A stretch of 64,000 nt of DNA from assembly GCF_963666195.1 (NCBI RefSeq), contig NZ_OY762653.1, forward strand, positions 186,001 to 250,000. The letters run 5' to 3'. Source of the stretch: Trichococcus shcherbakoviae (GTDB lineage: Bacteria > Bacillota > Bacilli > Lactobacillales > Aerococcaceae). Position 1 is the first letter of the stretch. Each line of letters begins with the position of its first letter. The position numbers and the translations under genes are program-made. The notes beneath the pieces were generated by a model that worked only from the letters and a program-made list of their open reading frames with translations, was not told where the DNA came from and ran no database searches. Shown here one piece after another: positions 1-6,881 of the stretch.

Positions 1-336
1 CAGTTTGCGGGCGAATTGGAAGTCTTCCTTAGGTGTCACGTTCGAAGAGAACATGATTTCATCGCCTTTGAATCCGAGCGCATCGGCCATCATCAACTCT
101 GTGTAGGTCGAACAGTCCACGCCGCAGCCTTCTTCCTTCAGAATCTGCAGAATGGCCGGTGTCGGTGTTGCCTTCACAGCGAAGTATTCTTTGAAGCCTT
201 TGTTCCAGGAGAAAGCCGCATTCAATTTGCGCGCATTCTCACGGATACCTTTTTCATCATATAAATGGAAGGGAGTCGGATACTGTTGTACAATTTCTTC
301 CAATTGCTCTTTTTCAACAAATACTTTTTTTGTCAT
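1..336 (-). CDS. lysA: Diaminopimelate decarboxylase, N-terminal part (cut by window edge)
   Basis: The first 112 codons are present; the rest lies beyond position 1. The product would decarboxylate meso-diaminopimelate to L-lysine in the cytoplasm, with PLP as cofactor. The N-terminus shows the fold-III decarboxylase start: a TPFHLYDE segment, then EYFAVKATPTPAIL, where the lysine of AVKA is the expected Schiff-base residue, then GCGVDCSTYTEL. The ATG lies at 334-336 and overlaps the stop of the upstream regulator by four bases (ATGA), so the two are translationally coupled. A weak AGAGG ribosome site lies about 12 bases upstream. Ornithine or arginine decarboxylases of the same fold are less likely given the N-terminal wording, but the substrate-specific region is not visible. 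Confidence 0.87.
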   Translation of the reverse strand, partial: MTKKVFVEKEQLEEIVQQYPTPFHLYDEKGIRENARKLNAAFSWNKGFKEYFAVKATPTPAILQILKEEGCGVDCSTYTELMMADALGFKGDEIMFSSNVTPKEDFQFARKL

Positions 337-1037
337 TTCGCTTCAAATCCTCTCATCATTTCGACTACTTTGATTTCGTTCTGCAACGATTCTTTCAATA
401 AATCAACTACATTTTTCTTCCCGGAATACAGACAAGTGGAAAACTCTCCCTCATCGATATCACCAGTCAGAACGGTCGTGGAATCCACGATGATTCGTAC
501 TTGCTTCTTCGGCTTCTCCAAAACATGAACAGTCATGCCTTCCTGAGGGAAAGGCGTATCGGTTATGACGACCATTTTAATGCCGCGCTGATGTGCTGCT
601 TGCATTTCCGTCAAAAGTTCCGGCAGGATATTCCCGGACACGGACAAGTAGACGCGAGACTTCGATTCTGAAATCATATTGCGCATTTTGTCCATTATGC
701 GCTGTTCGCCTGTGATGGTTATATACCCCTCCGCATCTTCTCTTCTTTGGGGGATATTCTTGATCAATTCCTGCTTGGATTCCTGTAGGGATCGGATTTT
801 GTTCCCACAGAATTCCTCCACAGGTACCGGGGTATAACGGGTCGTCTCCCCTTCGATGATGAAGGCCGCTCCTTTTTCAACCAACGAGGCCAATGATGCA
901 TAGGCGTTCGACCGTGAAATGCCGGTTATCTTCGATACTTCATAGCCGTTCAGGTCCCCGTCCGAAAGCAAGGTCAGGTAGATGGTCGCTTCGTGCCTGG
1001 TCAGGTTAAATCGCGTCAACAATTCTGTGTTATCCAC
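333..1037 (-). CDS. TrmB-family transcriptional regulator upstream of lysA
   Basis: A 234-residue protein. Residues about 1-70 form a winged helix-turn-helix of TrmB type (LTRHEATIYLTLL, then ISRSNAYASLASLVEKGAAF). A short coiled segment follows (KIRSLQESKQELIKNI). The C-terminal half resembles the PLD-like effector domain of TrmB regulators (ITGEQRIMDKMRNMI, then VYLSVSGNILPEL). TrmB proteins usually bind sugars, but the gene is coupled to lysA (4-base overlap), so the ligand may be lysine-related; that is inference. The start is GTG at 1035-1037 behind GAGAGGATC. A good promoter lies at 1103-1131 and a perfect palindrome at 1080-1093 follows it, so the gene is probably autoregulated. Confidence 0.85.
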   Translation of the reverse strand: MDNTELLTRFNLTRHEATIYLTLLSDGDLNGYEVSKITGISRSNAYASLASLVEKGAAFIIEGETTRYTPVPVEEFCGNKIRSLQESKQELIKNIPQRREDAEGYITITGEQRIMDKMRNMISESKSRVYLSVSGNILPELLTEMQAAHQRGIKMVVITDTPFPQEGMTVHVLEKPKKQVRIIVDSTTVLTGDIDEGEFSTCLYSGKKNVVDLLKESLQNEIKVVEMMRGFEAK

Positions 1038-1079
1038 TGAATAGATCCTCTCATTTCAATGCGTGTTCTGCTTTTTTGA

Positions 1080-1093
1080 CAGTAGTATTACTG
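1080..1093. promoter_or_regulatory. Palindromic candidate operator of the TrmB-lysA operon
   Basis: CAGTA-GTAT-TACTG is a perfect 5-base inverted repeat with a 4-base spacer. It lies about 10-25 bases downstream of the -10 box at 1103-1108, where a bound repressor would block transcription. Binding by the adjacent TrmB-like protein is inferred from position only. Confidence 0.45.
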
Positions 1094-1102
1094 CATAGGA
1101 AC

Positions 1103-1131
1103 ACTATATACTATTTCCGTTTTCTTGTCTA
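1103..1131 (-). promoter_or_regulatory. Promoter of the TrmB-lysA operon
   Basis: On the minus strand a -35 box TAGACA and a -10 box TATAGT are separated by exactly 17 bases, in an AT-rich context, about 65 bases upstream of the GTG start. Confidence 0.65.
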
Positions 1132-1192
1132 TTTCTAATGCTTTTTTCATGTAATATTTTTTTGAATTTATTTGCTTGAAACATACAACTTT

Positions 1193-1810
1193 TTAAACAT
1201 GGTGATGGCTGTAGTGCTCAACCAAGTCCCCGAGCATATCGGTGGCGATGTCGTTCTGGCCTCCGCGCGGCACGATGATGTCGGCTTGGATTTTGGACGG
1301 CTCGATGAAGGCATCGTGCATCGGTTTGACGGTCGTCAGATAGCGGGCGATCGTACTCTCATACGTGCTGTTTCTTTCGCGGATATCCCTCTCGATTCTT
1401 CTGATCAAGCGGATATCCGGTTCCGCATCGACAAATATTTTGATGTCGATCATGGAAACCAATTTGGGTATGGCCAAAATCAGGATCCCTTCTAGGATGA
1501 CGACCGGCTTCGACTCGATCGGGGTCGTCTTTTTCGAACGCGCCTGCAGACCGAAGTCGTAGATCGGTGCCTCGATGTCTTGTCCAGAACGGAGTTTTGC
1601 CAAATCAGCTATCAGCAGTTCGTTATCGAAGGCATTTGGGTGATCGAGATTCAGGTTTTCGCGTTCAATTGCGCTCAGATGCGTTTGATCCTTGTAGTAC
1701 CAATCCTGCGATACATAGACGACATTGCCCTTGCCCAGTCTTTTCGCGATTGTTTTTGCTACGGTTGTTTTGCCGGCTCCCGATCCTCCGGTAATCCCGA
1801 TGATGATCAT
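1193..1810 (-). CDS. udk: Uridine kinase
   Basis: A 205-residue cytoplasmic enzyme that phosphorylates uridine and cytidine in pyrimidine salvage. The P-loop GGSGAGKTT is at residues 8-16. It is followed by the DWYYKD motif typical of Udk, the HPNAFDNELL segment, and VVILEGILIL (Walker B region) near residue 105. The length matches the family (about 205-215). The ATG at 1810 follows a GGGG-type ribosome site. The gene lies alone between the TrmB-lysA operon and an AEC transporter on the same strand; the terminator at 1897-1941 separates it from the latter. Phosphoribulokinase belongs to the same fold but is longer. Confidence 0.93.
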   Translation of the reverse strand: MIIIGITGGSGAGKTTVAKTIAKRLGKGNVVYVSQDWYYKDQTHLSAIERENLNLDHPNAFDNELLIADLAKLRSGQDIEAPIYDFGLQARSKKTTPIESKPVVILEGILILAIPKLVSMIDIKIFVDAEPDIRLIRRIERDIRERNSTYESTIARYLTTVKPMHDAFIEPSKIQADIIVPRGGQNDIATDMLGDLVEHYSHHHV

Positions 1811-1896
1811 CTTTATCGTCCCCTGTCATAAGATGGTTGTGGTCCTTCTACATCCATTATAAGCTTTCACTGGGCCATAGGCGAACGCCAACGGAC

Positions 1897-1941
1897 AAAA
1901 AAGGAAACAAGTATCTGCTTCAGCGGCAGATTCTTGTTTCC
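1897..1941 (-). terminator. Intrinsic terminator of the AEC transporter gene
   Basis: A 16-base stem with one mismatch (1903-1918 with 1926-1941), followed on the minus strand by six U residues (1897-1902). Confidence 0.85.
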
Positions 1942-1952
1942 GTATATAGGAT

Positions 1953-2891
1953 TCAAATCAAAAATAATGATTTGAGGACCGTTATGAACACAACCAAACT
2001 GAACATCGACAAGATGGTAGTGAAAACGACGATTTGACTTGCCAAATCCGGGTCCCCGCCCATCTGTTGGGCCATCGTGTAGCTGGATACGGCCGTTGGA
2101 CCGCCCAGCATCGTCATCATCGGCACCAGATTTTCTCCCGTCAATCCGTAAAGGACAGCCAGCGTAAGCCCGATTATCGGGATCAGAACCAACTTGAATA
2201 ATACCGTCACCGCCAGTTGGATCCGTGCATTATTCAAGGCGTCAAAGCGGAAAGTGCCGCCCATAACAATCAATGCCAATGGTGTGACCAGGCCTTTGAT
2301 TCCGCTCAGCGTGTCGTCGAGGAACAGAGGGAATTTCAATCCGGAAAGACTGATCAGTATCCCGATGATTGTACCGATGAACATTGGGTTCTTAAGGATA
2401 TCCAAGAGGATGCGACCGGGTTGGATTTTATGATCCGAATAGATGGAAAGTGCCACGACCGACAGAACATTATTCAAAGGAACGATGACCGCAATCAGTA
2501 TCGATGTCATCCCCAATTGGCTTTCCGACAACAATGAAGTGGCAATCGGCAACCCGAACAGCACAAAATTTGAGCGGAACGTACCTTGCAGCATCACCCC
2601 GCGTTTGGCATTGTCCTTTTCGATCCGCGGAATGAATAAAGCAAAAAGCAAGAAGAAACTTAAAGTAAGTCCGACAGCGAAAAAGAGCACATCCACTCTG
2701 AAGGTGCTTCTGACATCCGCTTCGTATACGTTCATAAGGAGATTGATCGGCAAAAAGAACCGAAAAATGGCATTATTCAATTTTTGATAAGTCGTTCCAT
2801 CCAATAGTTTGGCCCGCAATAACCCCTGGCCGATCAACATGTACAACAATAAAGGCATTACTGCATTCACTGCAATGGAAAAATTCTCCAA
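1953..2891 (-). CDS. AEC-family (auxin efflux carrier-like) transporter
   Basis: A 312-residue integral membrane protein of two five-helix halves, as in the AEC family. The first half begins AVMPLLLYMLIGQGLLRAKLL. The second contains KNPMFIGTIIGILISLSG and ends VFTTILSMFSLVVFITVL. Members export or import small organic acids such as malate; the substrate cannot be read here. The start is TTG at 2889-2891 with GAGAGG five bases upstream; the first ATG is inside the first helix and would truncate it. It is probably monocistronic. A TTGAT-TAA-ATCAA palindrome lies in the leader. Confidence 0.88.
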   Translation of the reverse strand: MENFSIAVNAVMPLLLYMLIGQGLLRAKLLDGTTYQKLNNAIFRFFLPINLLMNVYEADVRSTFRVDVLFFAVGLTLSFFLLFALFIPRIEKDNAKRGVMLQGTFRSNFVLFGLPIATSLLSESQLGMTSILIAVIVPLNNVLSVVALSIYSDHKIQPGRILLDILKNPMFIGTIIGILISLSGLKFPLFLDDTLSGIKGLVTPLALIVMGGTFRFDALNNARIQLAVTVLFKLVLIPIIGLTLAVLYGLTGENLVPMMTMLGGPTAVSSYTMAQQMGGDPDLASQIVVFTTILSMFSLVVFITVLKSLFLI

Positions 2892-2938
2892 CTGATCCTC
2901 TCCGTTTCTGAAAGTAAAATTAATGATGATTTAGTTAT

Positions 2939-2951
2939 TTGATTAAATCAA
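2939..2951. promoter_or_regulatory. Small palindrome upstream of the AEC transporter
   Basis: TTGAT-TAA-ATCAA, about 50 bases upstream of the TTG start, is a possible operator. The half-sites match FNR/CRP-type boxes but the spacer is three, not four, bases. No regulator is assigned. Confidence 0.25.
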
Positions 2952-3112
2952 GGCTGATTCAAACGACAATATCAGTGTACCATAGATTTCTAATGATGGA
3001 ATATTGATTACTCGACCTTTGGACTTTCGATTCATAGTCTATGCGTTATTCTTTGCTCGTACCCTCAATAAAGCGTTATACTTGAGTAAAGCAGAGAACA
3101 GGGGTGCTCAAG

Positions 3113-3832
3113 ATGATTTATGAATTCAGGATTGCTGTCCGAGACATCGGCGTGCCTATATGGCGGGATATCCAGGTGACCAGCGATGAGACTTTCTACG
3201 ACTTCAACAGCATCATCCAAGCAGCATTCAGTTGGAGCGGTTTTTTCGAACACCGTTTTGAAATTACGCGCTCCGGGGGGAAAGACCTCCTTCCCATCAT
3301 CATCGAGGAGACACCGTTGGACACCTTGGAAGATTATACGGACGAGAGCGACCTCAGGGAATATTCCGATGAGGAACGTGAAGATGTGGATGAAATCGAA
3401 GAAAATGACTACGACTATTATGATGAAGACGACAGCGCGGAAAATGAAGACCAAACGCTGCAAAAATTTTTCACAGATATCGATGATGCGGCGACCTACA
3501 TCTATTTCACGGATGCCGTCATTGAAGTGGATATCCACCTCACGGAGATGGTTGTGCCGCGAGAAGATTGTAGCTATCCGATTTGCGTAGCCGCGGAAAA
3601 TGCCAGTCCCGACGAAATGGAAGACCGCACCACGATTCTGCAGAATCGGGATAAATTGAAACTGACGGACACAAAAGAGTTGGTCCGTTTGATCAACTTT
3701 GCATTATCCCAGTTGGGCGACTCGGATATTTTCGACACGGAATATGAAGACTTTGGATCAGAATATGCAATCGATACAAGCTGGGATGATGCGTTGCCTG
3801 ATGAGACGGAAGATTCGCCGCCAAATTTCTGA
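3113..3832 (+). CDS. Plasmid pRiA4b ORF-3-like family protein
   Basis: A 239-residue protein of unknown biochemical role. The N-terminal region (YEFRIAVRDIGVPIWRDIQV, then FYDFNSIIQAAFSWSGFFEHRFEI) is the hallmark of the pRiA4b ORF-3-like fold, in which a short protein models the response of a mobile-element passenger gene. Here it stands alone, with no transposase nearby. Residues about 80-115 are a highly acidic insertion rich in D, E and Y. The C-terminal tail is also acidic. I prefer ATG 3113 over GTG 3104 because AGGGG at 3100-3104 is correctly spaced from it. A terminator follows at 3851-3883. Base composition is like its neighbours. Confidence 0.8.
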   Translation: MIYEFRIAVRDIGVPIWRDIQVTSDETFYDFNSIIQAAFSWSGFFEHRFEITRSGGKDLLPIIIEETPLDTLEDYTDESDLREYSDEEREDVDEIEENDYDYYDEDDSAENEDQTLQKFFTDIDDAATYIYFTDAVIEVDIHLTEMVVPREDCSYPICVAAENASPDEMEDRTTILQNRDKLKLTDTKELVRLINFALSQLGDSDIFDTEYEDFGSEYAIDTSWDDALPDETEDSPPNF

Positions 3833-3850
3833 TTCATCCTTCAAATTACG

Positions 3851-3883
3851 AAGCATACCGCTCATTTAGCGGTATGCTTTTTT
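3851..3883 (+). terminator. Intrinsic terminator of the pRiA4b-like gene
   Basis: The stem GCATACCGCT / AGCGGTATGC with a short loop (3853-3877) is followed by six T residues. Confidence 0.88.
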
Positions 3884-4012
3884 GGTGCATCCTGACATAG
3901 CACCCTCACTGTTGGTTGCTTCGGCTCAGGTTTTTTGTCATATGGTGGCCCAGGTCATACTTTCTTAACAAAATAATCGTCATTCCGAAACAAATGAATC
4001 ATAAATCTGTGT

Positions 4013-4018
4013 TATGAT
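4013..4018 (+). promoter_or_regulatory. Probable -10 box upstream of the four-repeat membrane protein
   Basis: TATGAT at 4013-4018 lies 84 bases before the ATG. A weak -35 (GAAACA) lies 17-18 bases upstream. Confidence 0.4.
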
Positions 4019-4101
4019 GTCCCTTGAATGTTCCTGAACAGTGGAAACAGTTTTGGTGCTTCTGTTGTTCAGAGCAAATTGACATACAAGGGGGCTTTGG
4101 T

Positions 4102-5070
4102 ATGACCTACCCGATCATCATCGTTTTTCTTCTTATCCTGACGTTTATCCATATCATGAAAAAACGCAACGGCAAGGAATCCAGATTTCCGTTCACATCA
4201 GTGATTCTCGGCATGCTTTTCGGCTACCTGCATCAGGCTACTGCTATCGGCAGCATCATCGGCATTCCGGATCTCGGCCTATACATTTCATTGGGATTTT
4301 TCAGTATCGCAACGTTGCAGGTCCTGCTTGGAAAAAGCAAGCAGAAACGCGAATCGAATGCCCGATTCCGCAGCGGCGTATCCGGCTTGATCATGGGGAC
4401 CGGGTTCCTCTATCTCCACACCCGAACAGCCACCGATCAACTGATAGCTGGCAGAACAGGCATTTCCGATTTGACGCTCTACGTGGCTATCGGTTGCTAC
4501 GCCCTGGCATTTCTGTCCTTTTCGGCCAACTTGAATAAGCTGCTGAAGAAGCAAGACACACATTTCAGAAACGGTGTGCTCGGTGCCCTGTTCGGCACCG
4601 TTTTCCTTTTCCTGGACAGGCAAACGGTGGCCGGCGATTTTTTGGCGAACATAACCGGGCAGAACAACCTGCTTCAGTACGCCTCACTTGCTAGCTATGG
4701 AATTTCCGTCTTCAGCATTCTTATGGAGGGCAACAAACGCTTGAAAGTGGCCAGCGGAAATACCAAACGGGCAATCCTGTGCGCGGGTTTGGGGGCATTA
4801 TTAAGATATATCCATCTCCGGACAACACTGGATGACCTGTTGGGTGTTTCCGGTTGGATGGGCGCCCTCTCGTCCGGTCTCTTCATCGCAGCAGCAGTCT
4901 TCTTGGCGTTGGATCTGTTCAAATCGGGCAAATTCAAAAGCAAGAAGCGCTCTTCTGTAAAGTCGACCAAACAAACGAAACCTGTCTTCACACCGGAACA
5001 GCCAGCCGTCGAAAACGCGGAAGCAAACGGCCTCTCGCGGTCTGAATACAGATGCAAACAAAACAGGTAA
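4102..5070 (+). CDS. Unrecognised membrane protein made of four internal repeats
   Basis: I do not recognise a named family. The 322-residue protein starts with a transmembrane helix (YPIIIVFLLILTFIHIM), followed by four copies of a unit of about 50-60 residues. Each unit has a basic or aromatic lead (RFP, RFRSG, HFRNG, TKR), a glycine-rich hydrophobic helix ending in YLH, FLD or YIH, a polar stretch with T and D residues, and a second hydrophobic helix. This gives about nine membrane segments. The tail (about 285-322) is lysine/serine-rich and cytoplasmic by the positive-inside rule. ATG 4102 is chosen over an in-frame upstream start at 4024 because AAGGGGGC lies just before it. The gene is monocistronic and convergent with the next gene. 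Confidence 0.82.
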   Translation: MTYPIIIVFLLILTFIHIMKKRNGKESRFPFTSVILGMLFGYLHQATAIGSIIGIPDLGLYISLGFFSIATLQVLLGKSKQKRESNARFRSGVSGLIMGTGFLYLHTRTATDQLIAGRTGISDLTLYVAIGCYALAFLSFSANLNKLLKKQDTHFRNGVLGALFGTVFLFLDRQTVAGDFLANITGQNNLLQYASLASYGISVFSILMEGNKRLKVASGNTKRAILCAGLGALLRYIHLRTTLDDLLGVSGWMGALSSGLFIAAAVFLALDLFKSGKFKSKKRSSVKSTKQTKPVFTPEQPAVENAEANGLSRSEYRCKQNR

Positions 5071-5100
5071 ACAGCGCAAATCATTACCTTCCAAAACGAC

Positions 5101-5141
5101 AAAAACAGCGGTCTCTCATCATAAGAGAGCGCTGTTTTTTT
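5101..5141. terminator. Bidirectional terminator
   Basis: The stem ACAGCG(GT)CTCTC / GAGAGCGCTGT has A-rich and T-rich flanks on both sides. It serves the membrane gene on the plus strand and the HTH gene on the minus strand, and overlaps the latter's stop codon. Confidence 0.85.
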
Positions 5142-5370
5142 AATCCTCATCCTTAATGTCAGGATCTTCCGGCAGAGGCGTGTTCATATAGGCCTCCAAT
5201 TCGTGTTTGTACTTTTCCCTTTGTTCAATGAAAAAATTGAACTGATCGCGGTTCAGCAATATGTCATCATCCACTCTGATCGTGCGGATTTGGCGCTCGC
5301 GGATCAAACGATGGATTTCGCTGACCGGAACTTCCAGATAGTCGGCCGTTTCCTGAATATTCAAATACAT
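5140..5370 (-). CDS. Small excisionase-type helix-turn-helix protein
   Basis: A 76-residue protein with one MerR/excisionase-like winged HTH domain: YLNIQETADYLEVPVSEIHRLI (helices 1-3), the wing RTIRVDDDILLNRDQFNFFI, then an acidic tail. Such proteins bind DNA as excisionases, or act as small regulators. There is no integrase or attachment site nearby, so a regulator is more likely. The start at ATG 5368-5370 is chosen because AAGGGTG lies five bases upstream; longer in-frame starts up to 5403 lack a ribosome site. It lies 76 bases downstream of the Ntn-hydrolase-like gene on the same strand with no visible terminator between them, so co-transcription is likely. Confidence 0.78.
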   Translation of the reverse strand: MYLNIQETADYLEVPVSEIHRLIRERQIRTIRVDDDILLNRDQFNFFIEQREKYKHELEAYMNTPLPEDPDIKDED

Positions 5371-5446
5371 AATAACACCCTTCATAAAACTCATTTCATT
5401 CATTTTACACCAAATCTGGAAAATTCGGGCGAAATTTTCTGTCCCA

Positions 5447-6703
5447 TCAGCGCAGGCGATTGATATCGGGATTGAAGTAGTTCTTCCGCTTGACCCAGAC
5501 AGGACCGTCGCTTTTCGTGATCAGGAGCACATCGATCGGTCCGCCGACCGTTTCCATCGAAAAGGAAATTTTCCCTTTGAAGGAGGTGATGTTGACCAAA
5601 GTTTCAGCTATCAAAGCGAGTTCCTCTTTCGGCATCGAATCAATCGTCATCAGTACGGGGGTCAAATGCCTCTCTTGCTTCATGTTTTCGAAGGCATTCA
5701 GGCCCGATTCGACCAGCGTTGCCTTCACTTTGTTGATTTCCGGGGCATCACTTTCCTTCAGCAACTTTTTCTCGGTCAGTTCCGAAACAAATTTTTCCAG
5801 TGTGGCGCGGAGCAGTTCCCCGAGGTCGGCCTCCAGATCCGGCGCTATGCCGTTTATGACAGTATGGACCATATCCTGCTGCGCAAATGGGACAATGGCC
5901 GAGGAACATCTGTCTTCGGCAAAATCATTCATTACGATTTGGCGCACAGTCAGCCGTTTTTTGATCACCCTGTCGACGACGCCGGATATGTCGTACTGGT
6001 AGATGCTGGGGAACAGCTCATCGAAGCCGAAGCCAGCGATAACCAGGCCGGAGTAGGTGTCGGGATAGTAACTGTCGCTGTATACGTAATTCCTGACAAT
6101 CTTGTATAGATCCGCCTTGAATTTATCGTAGAGGTTTAAGCCCAAGAACACCGTATCGAATAGCTCCTTAAAAACCTCATCCAGCTTCTCCCCGTAACGA
6201 TCAGTGAAAACTTTGATCGGCGCCTTTTTGGTGATGCTCTTCATCTTTTCGCTTTCTTTCAGCAAAGCGGGAATTTTTTCCTCGACAGCTTTTTGGTAAT
6301 CCGCCAGAGTGAAAGCACCGGGAGACGGTATATAAGTCGTATTTTCCAAAATATTGCAGACATTCTCCGCATAGCCGATGATGAGCACTTCGGTGTAGAT
6401 TGAGGAGTAGATTTCATCCACACTCTCAAGATAATTGAAGAATTCGGTGCAGTAATCCGAGACCGTATCCAACGGTCTGGCCCCTATTTTCTGATGGAAC
6501 CCTGTAACGATAATCTCCCATGGAATCCCCATGAATTGTACATTCCCGAACATCATGATGGCCACCGAATGGCTCGGCCCCAGCGAAAAAATCTTATTTC
6601 CGGAATTGAATATTTTCATTTGTTCGCTGTTCCCCATCGTCAGAGCGGAATCAGCTGCAAGCACCACTCCGTTCGCGTTCAATATCCCTACTTCTGCCGT
6701 CAT
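5447..6703 (-). CDS. Putative Ntn-hydrolase (proteasome-beta/HslV-like N-terminus), uncharacterised
   Basis: A 418-residue protein. After Met comes Thr, and the sequence TAEVGILNANGVVLAADSALTMGN aligns in position with HslV and proteasome beta subunits. Counting that Thr as 1, Asp is at 17 as in those enzymes, GN at 23-24 matches HslV, and Lys36 in NKIFSL sits where Lys33 is expected, after a three-residue insertion. A hydrophobic strand and glycine follow (SVAIMMFGN). The remaining 350 or so residues have no motif I know, and the protein is twice the usual length (about 180). I infer a threonine hydrolase or amidase processed after Met1; activity is unproven. There is no hslU or ATPase partner beside it. 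The ribosome site GAGGAA is good. Confidence 0.7.
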   Translation of the reverse strand: MTAEVGILNANGVVLAADSALTMGNSEQMKIFNSGNKIFSLGPSHSVAIMMFGNVQFMGIPWEIIVTGFHQKIGARPLDTVSDYCTEFFNYLESVDEIYSSIYTEVLIIGYAENVCNILENTTYIPSPGAFTLADYQKAVEEKIPALLKESEKMKSITKKAPIKVFTDRYGEKLDEVFKELFDTVFLGLNLYDKFKADLYKIVRNYVYSDSYYPDTYSGLVIAGFGFDELFPSIYQYDISGVVDRVIKKRLTVRQIVMNDFAEDRCSSAIVPFAQQDMVHTVINGIAPDLEADLGELLRATLEKFVSELTEKKLLKESDAPEINKVKATLVESGLNAFENMKQERHLTPVLMTIDSMPKEELALIAETLVNITSFKGKISFSMETVGGPIDVLLITKSDGPVWVKRKNYFNPDINRLR

Positions 6704-6832
6704 AACGGTTCCTCGCTTTCTTTACAAGCCCATTCCCCAAAAGCGCTTTCTTTCCTTCATTATAGCCTTCCCCATGCCTTTTCTCAAAACATTAGGATGC
6801 GGTAGTAACTTTGGATGCTGCCTGAACGCAAC

Positions 6833-6868
6833 AAAAAAAACCAGTCACCACGATTAGACGGCGACTGG
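6833..6868 (-). terminator. Intrinsic terminator of nifJ
   Basis: The stem CCAGTCRCC / GGCGACTGG (6841-6868, one mismatch) is followed on the minus strand by eight U residues (6833-6840). Confidence 0.85.
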
Positions 6869-6881
6869 TCCGGATTTAAAG

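Noticed and set aside
3065-3538. Minus-strand open frame of 157 codons opposite the pRiA4b-like gene
   Set aside because: Produced by the acidic low-complexity codons of the plus-strand gene read backwards; the FIIVVVIFF-type run is an artefact.
5140-5370. Prophage or integrative-element marker (excisionase)
   Set aside because: No integrase, phage gene, tRNA or direct-repeat boundary is found nearby; the gene shares a strand and likely a transcript with the Ntn-hydrolase-like gene.
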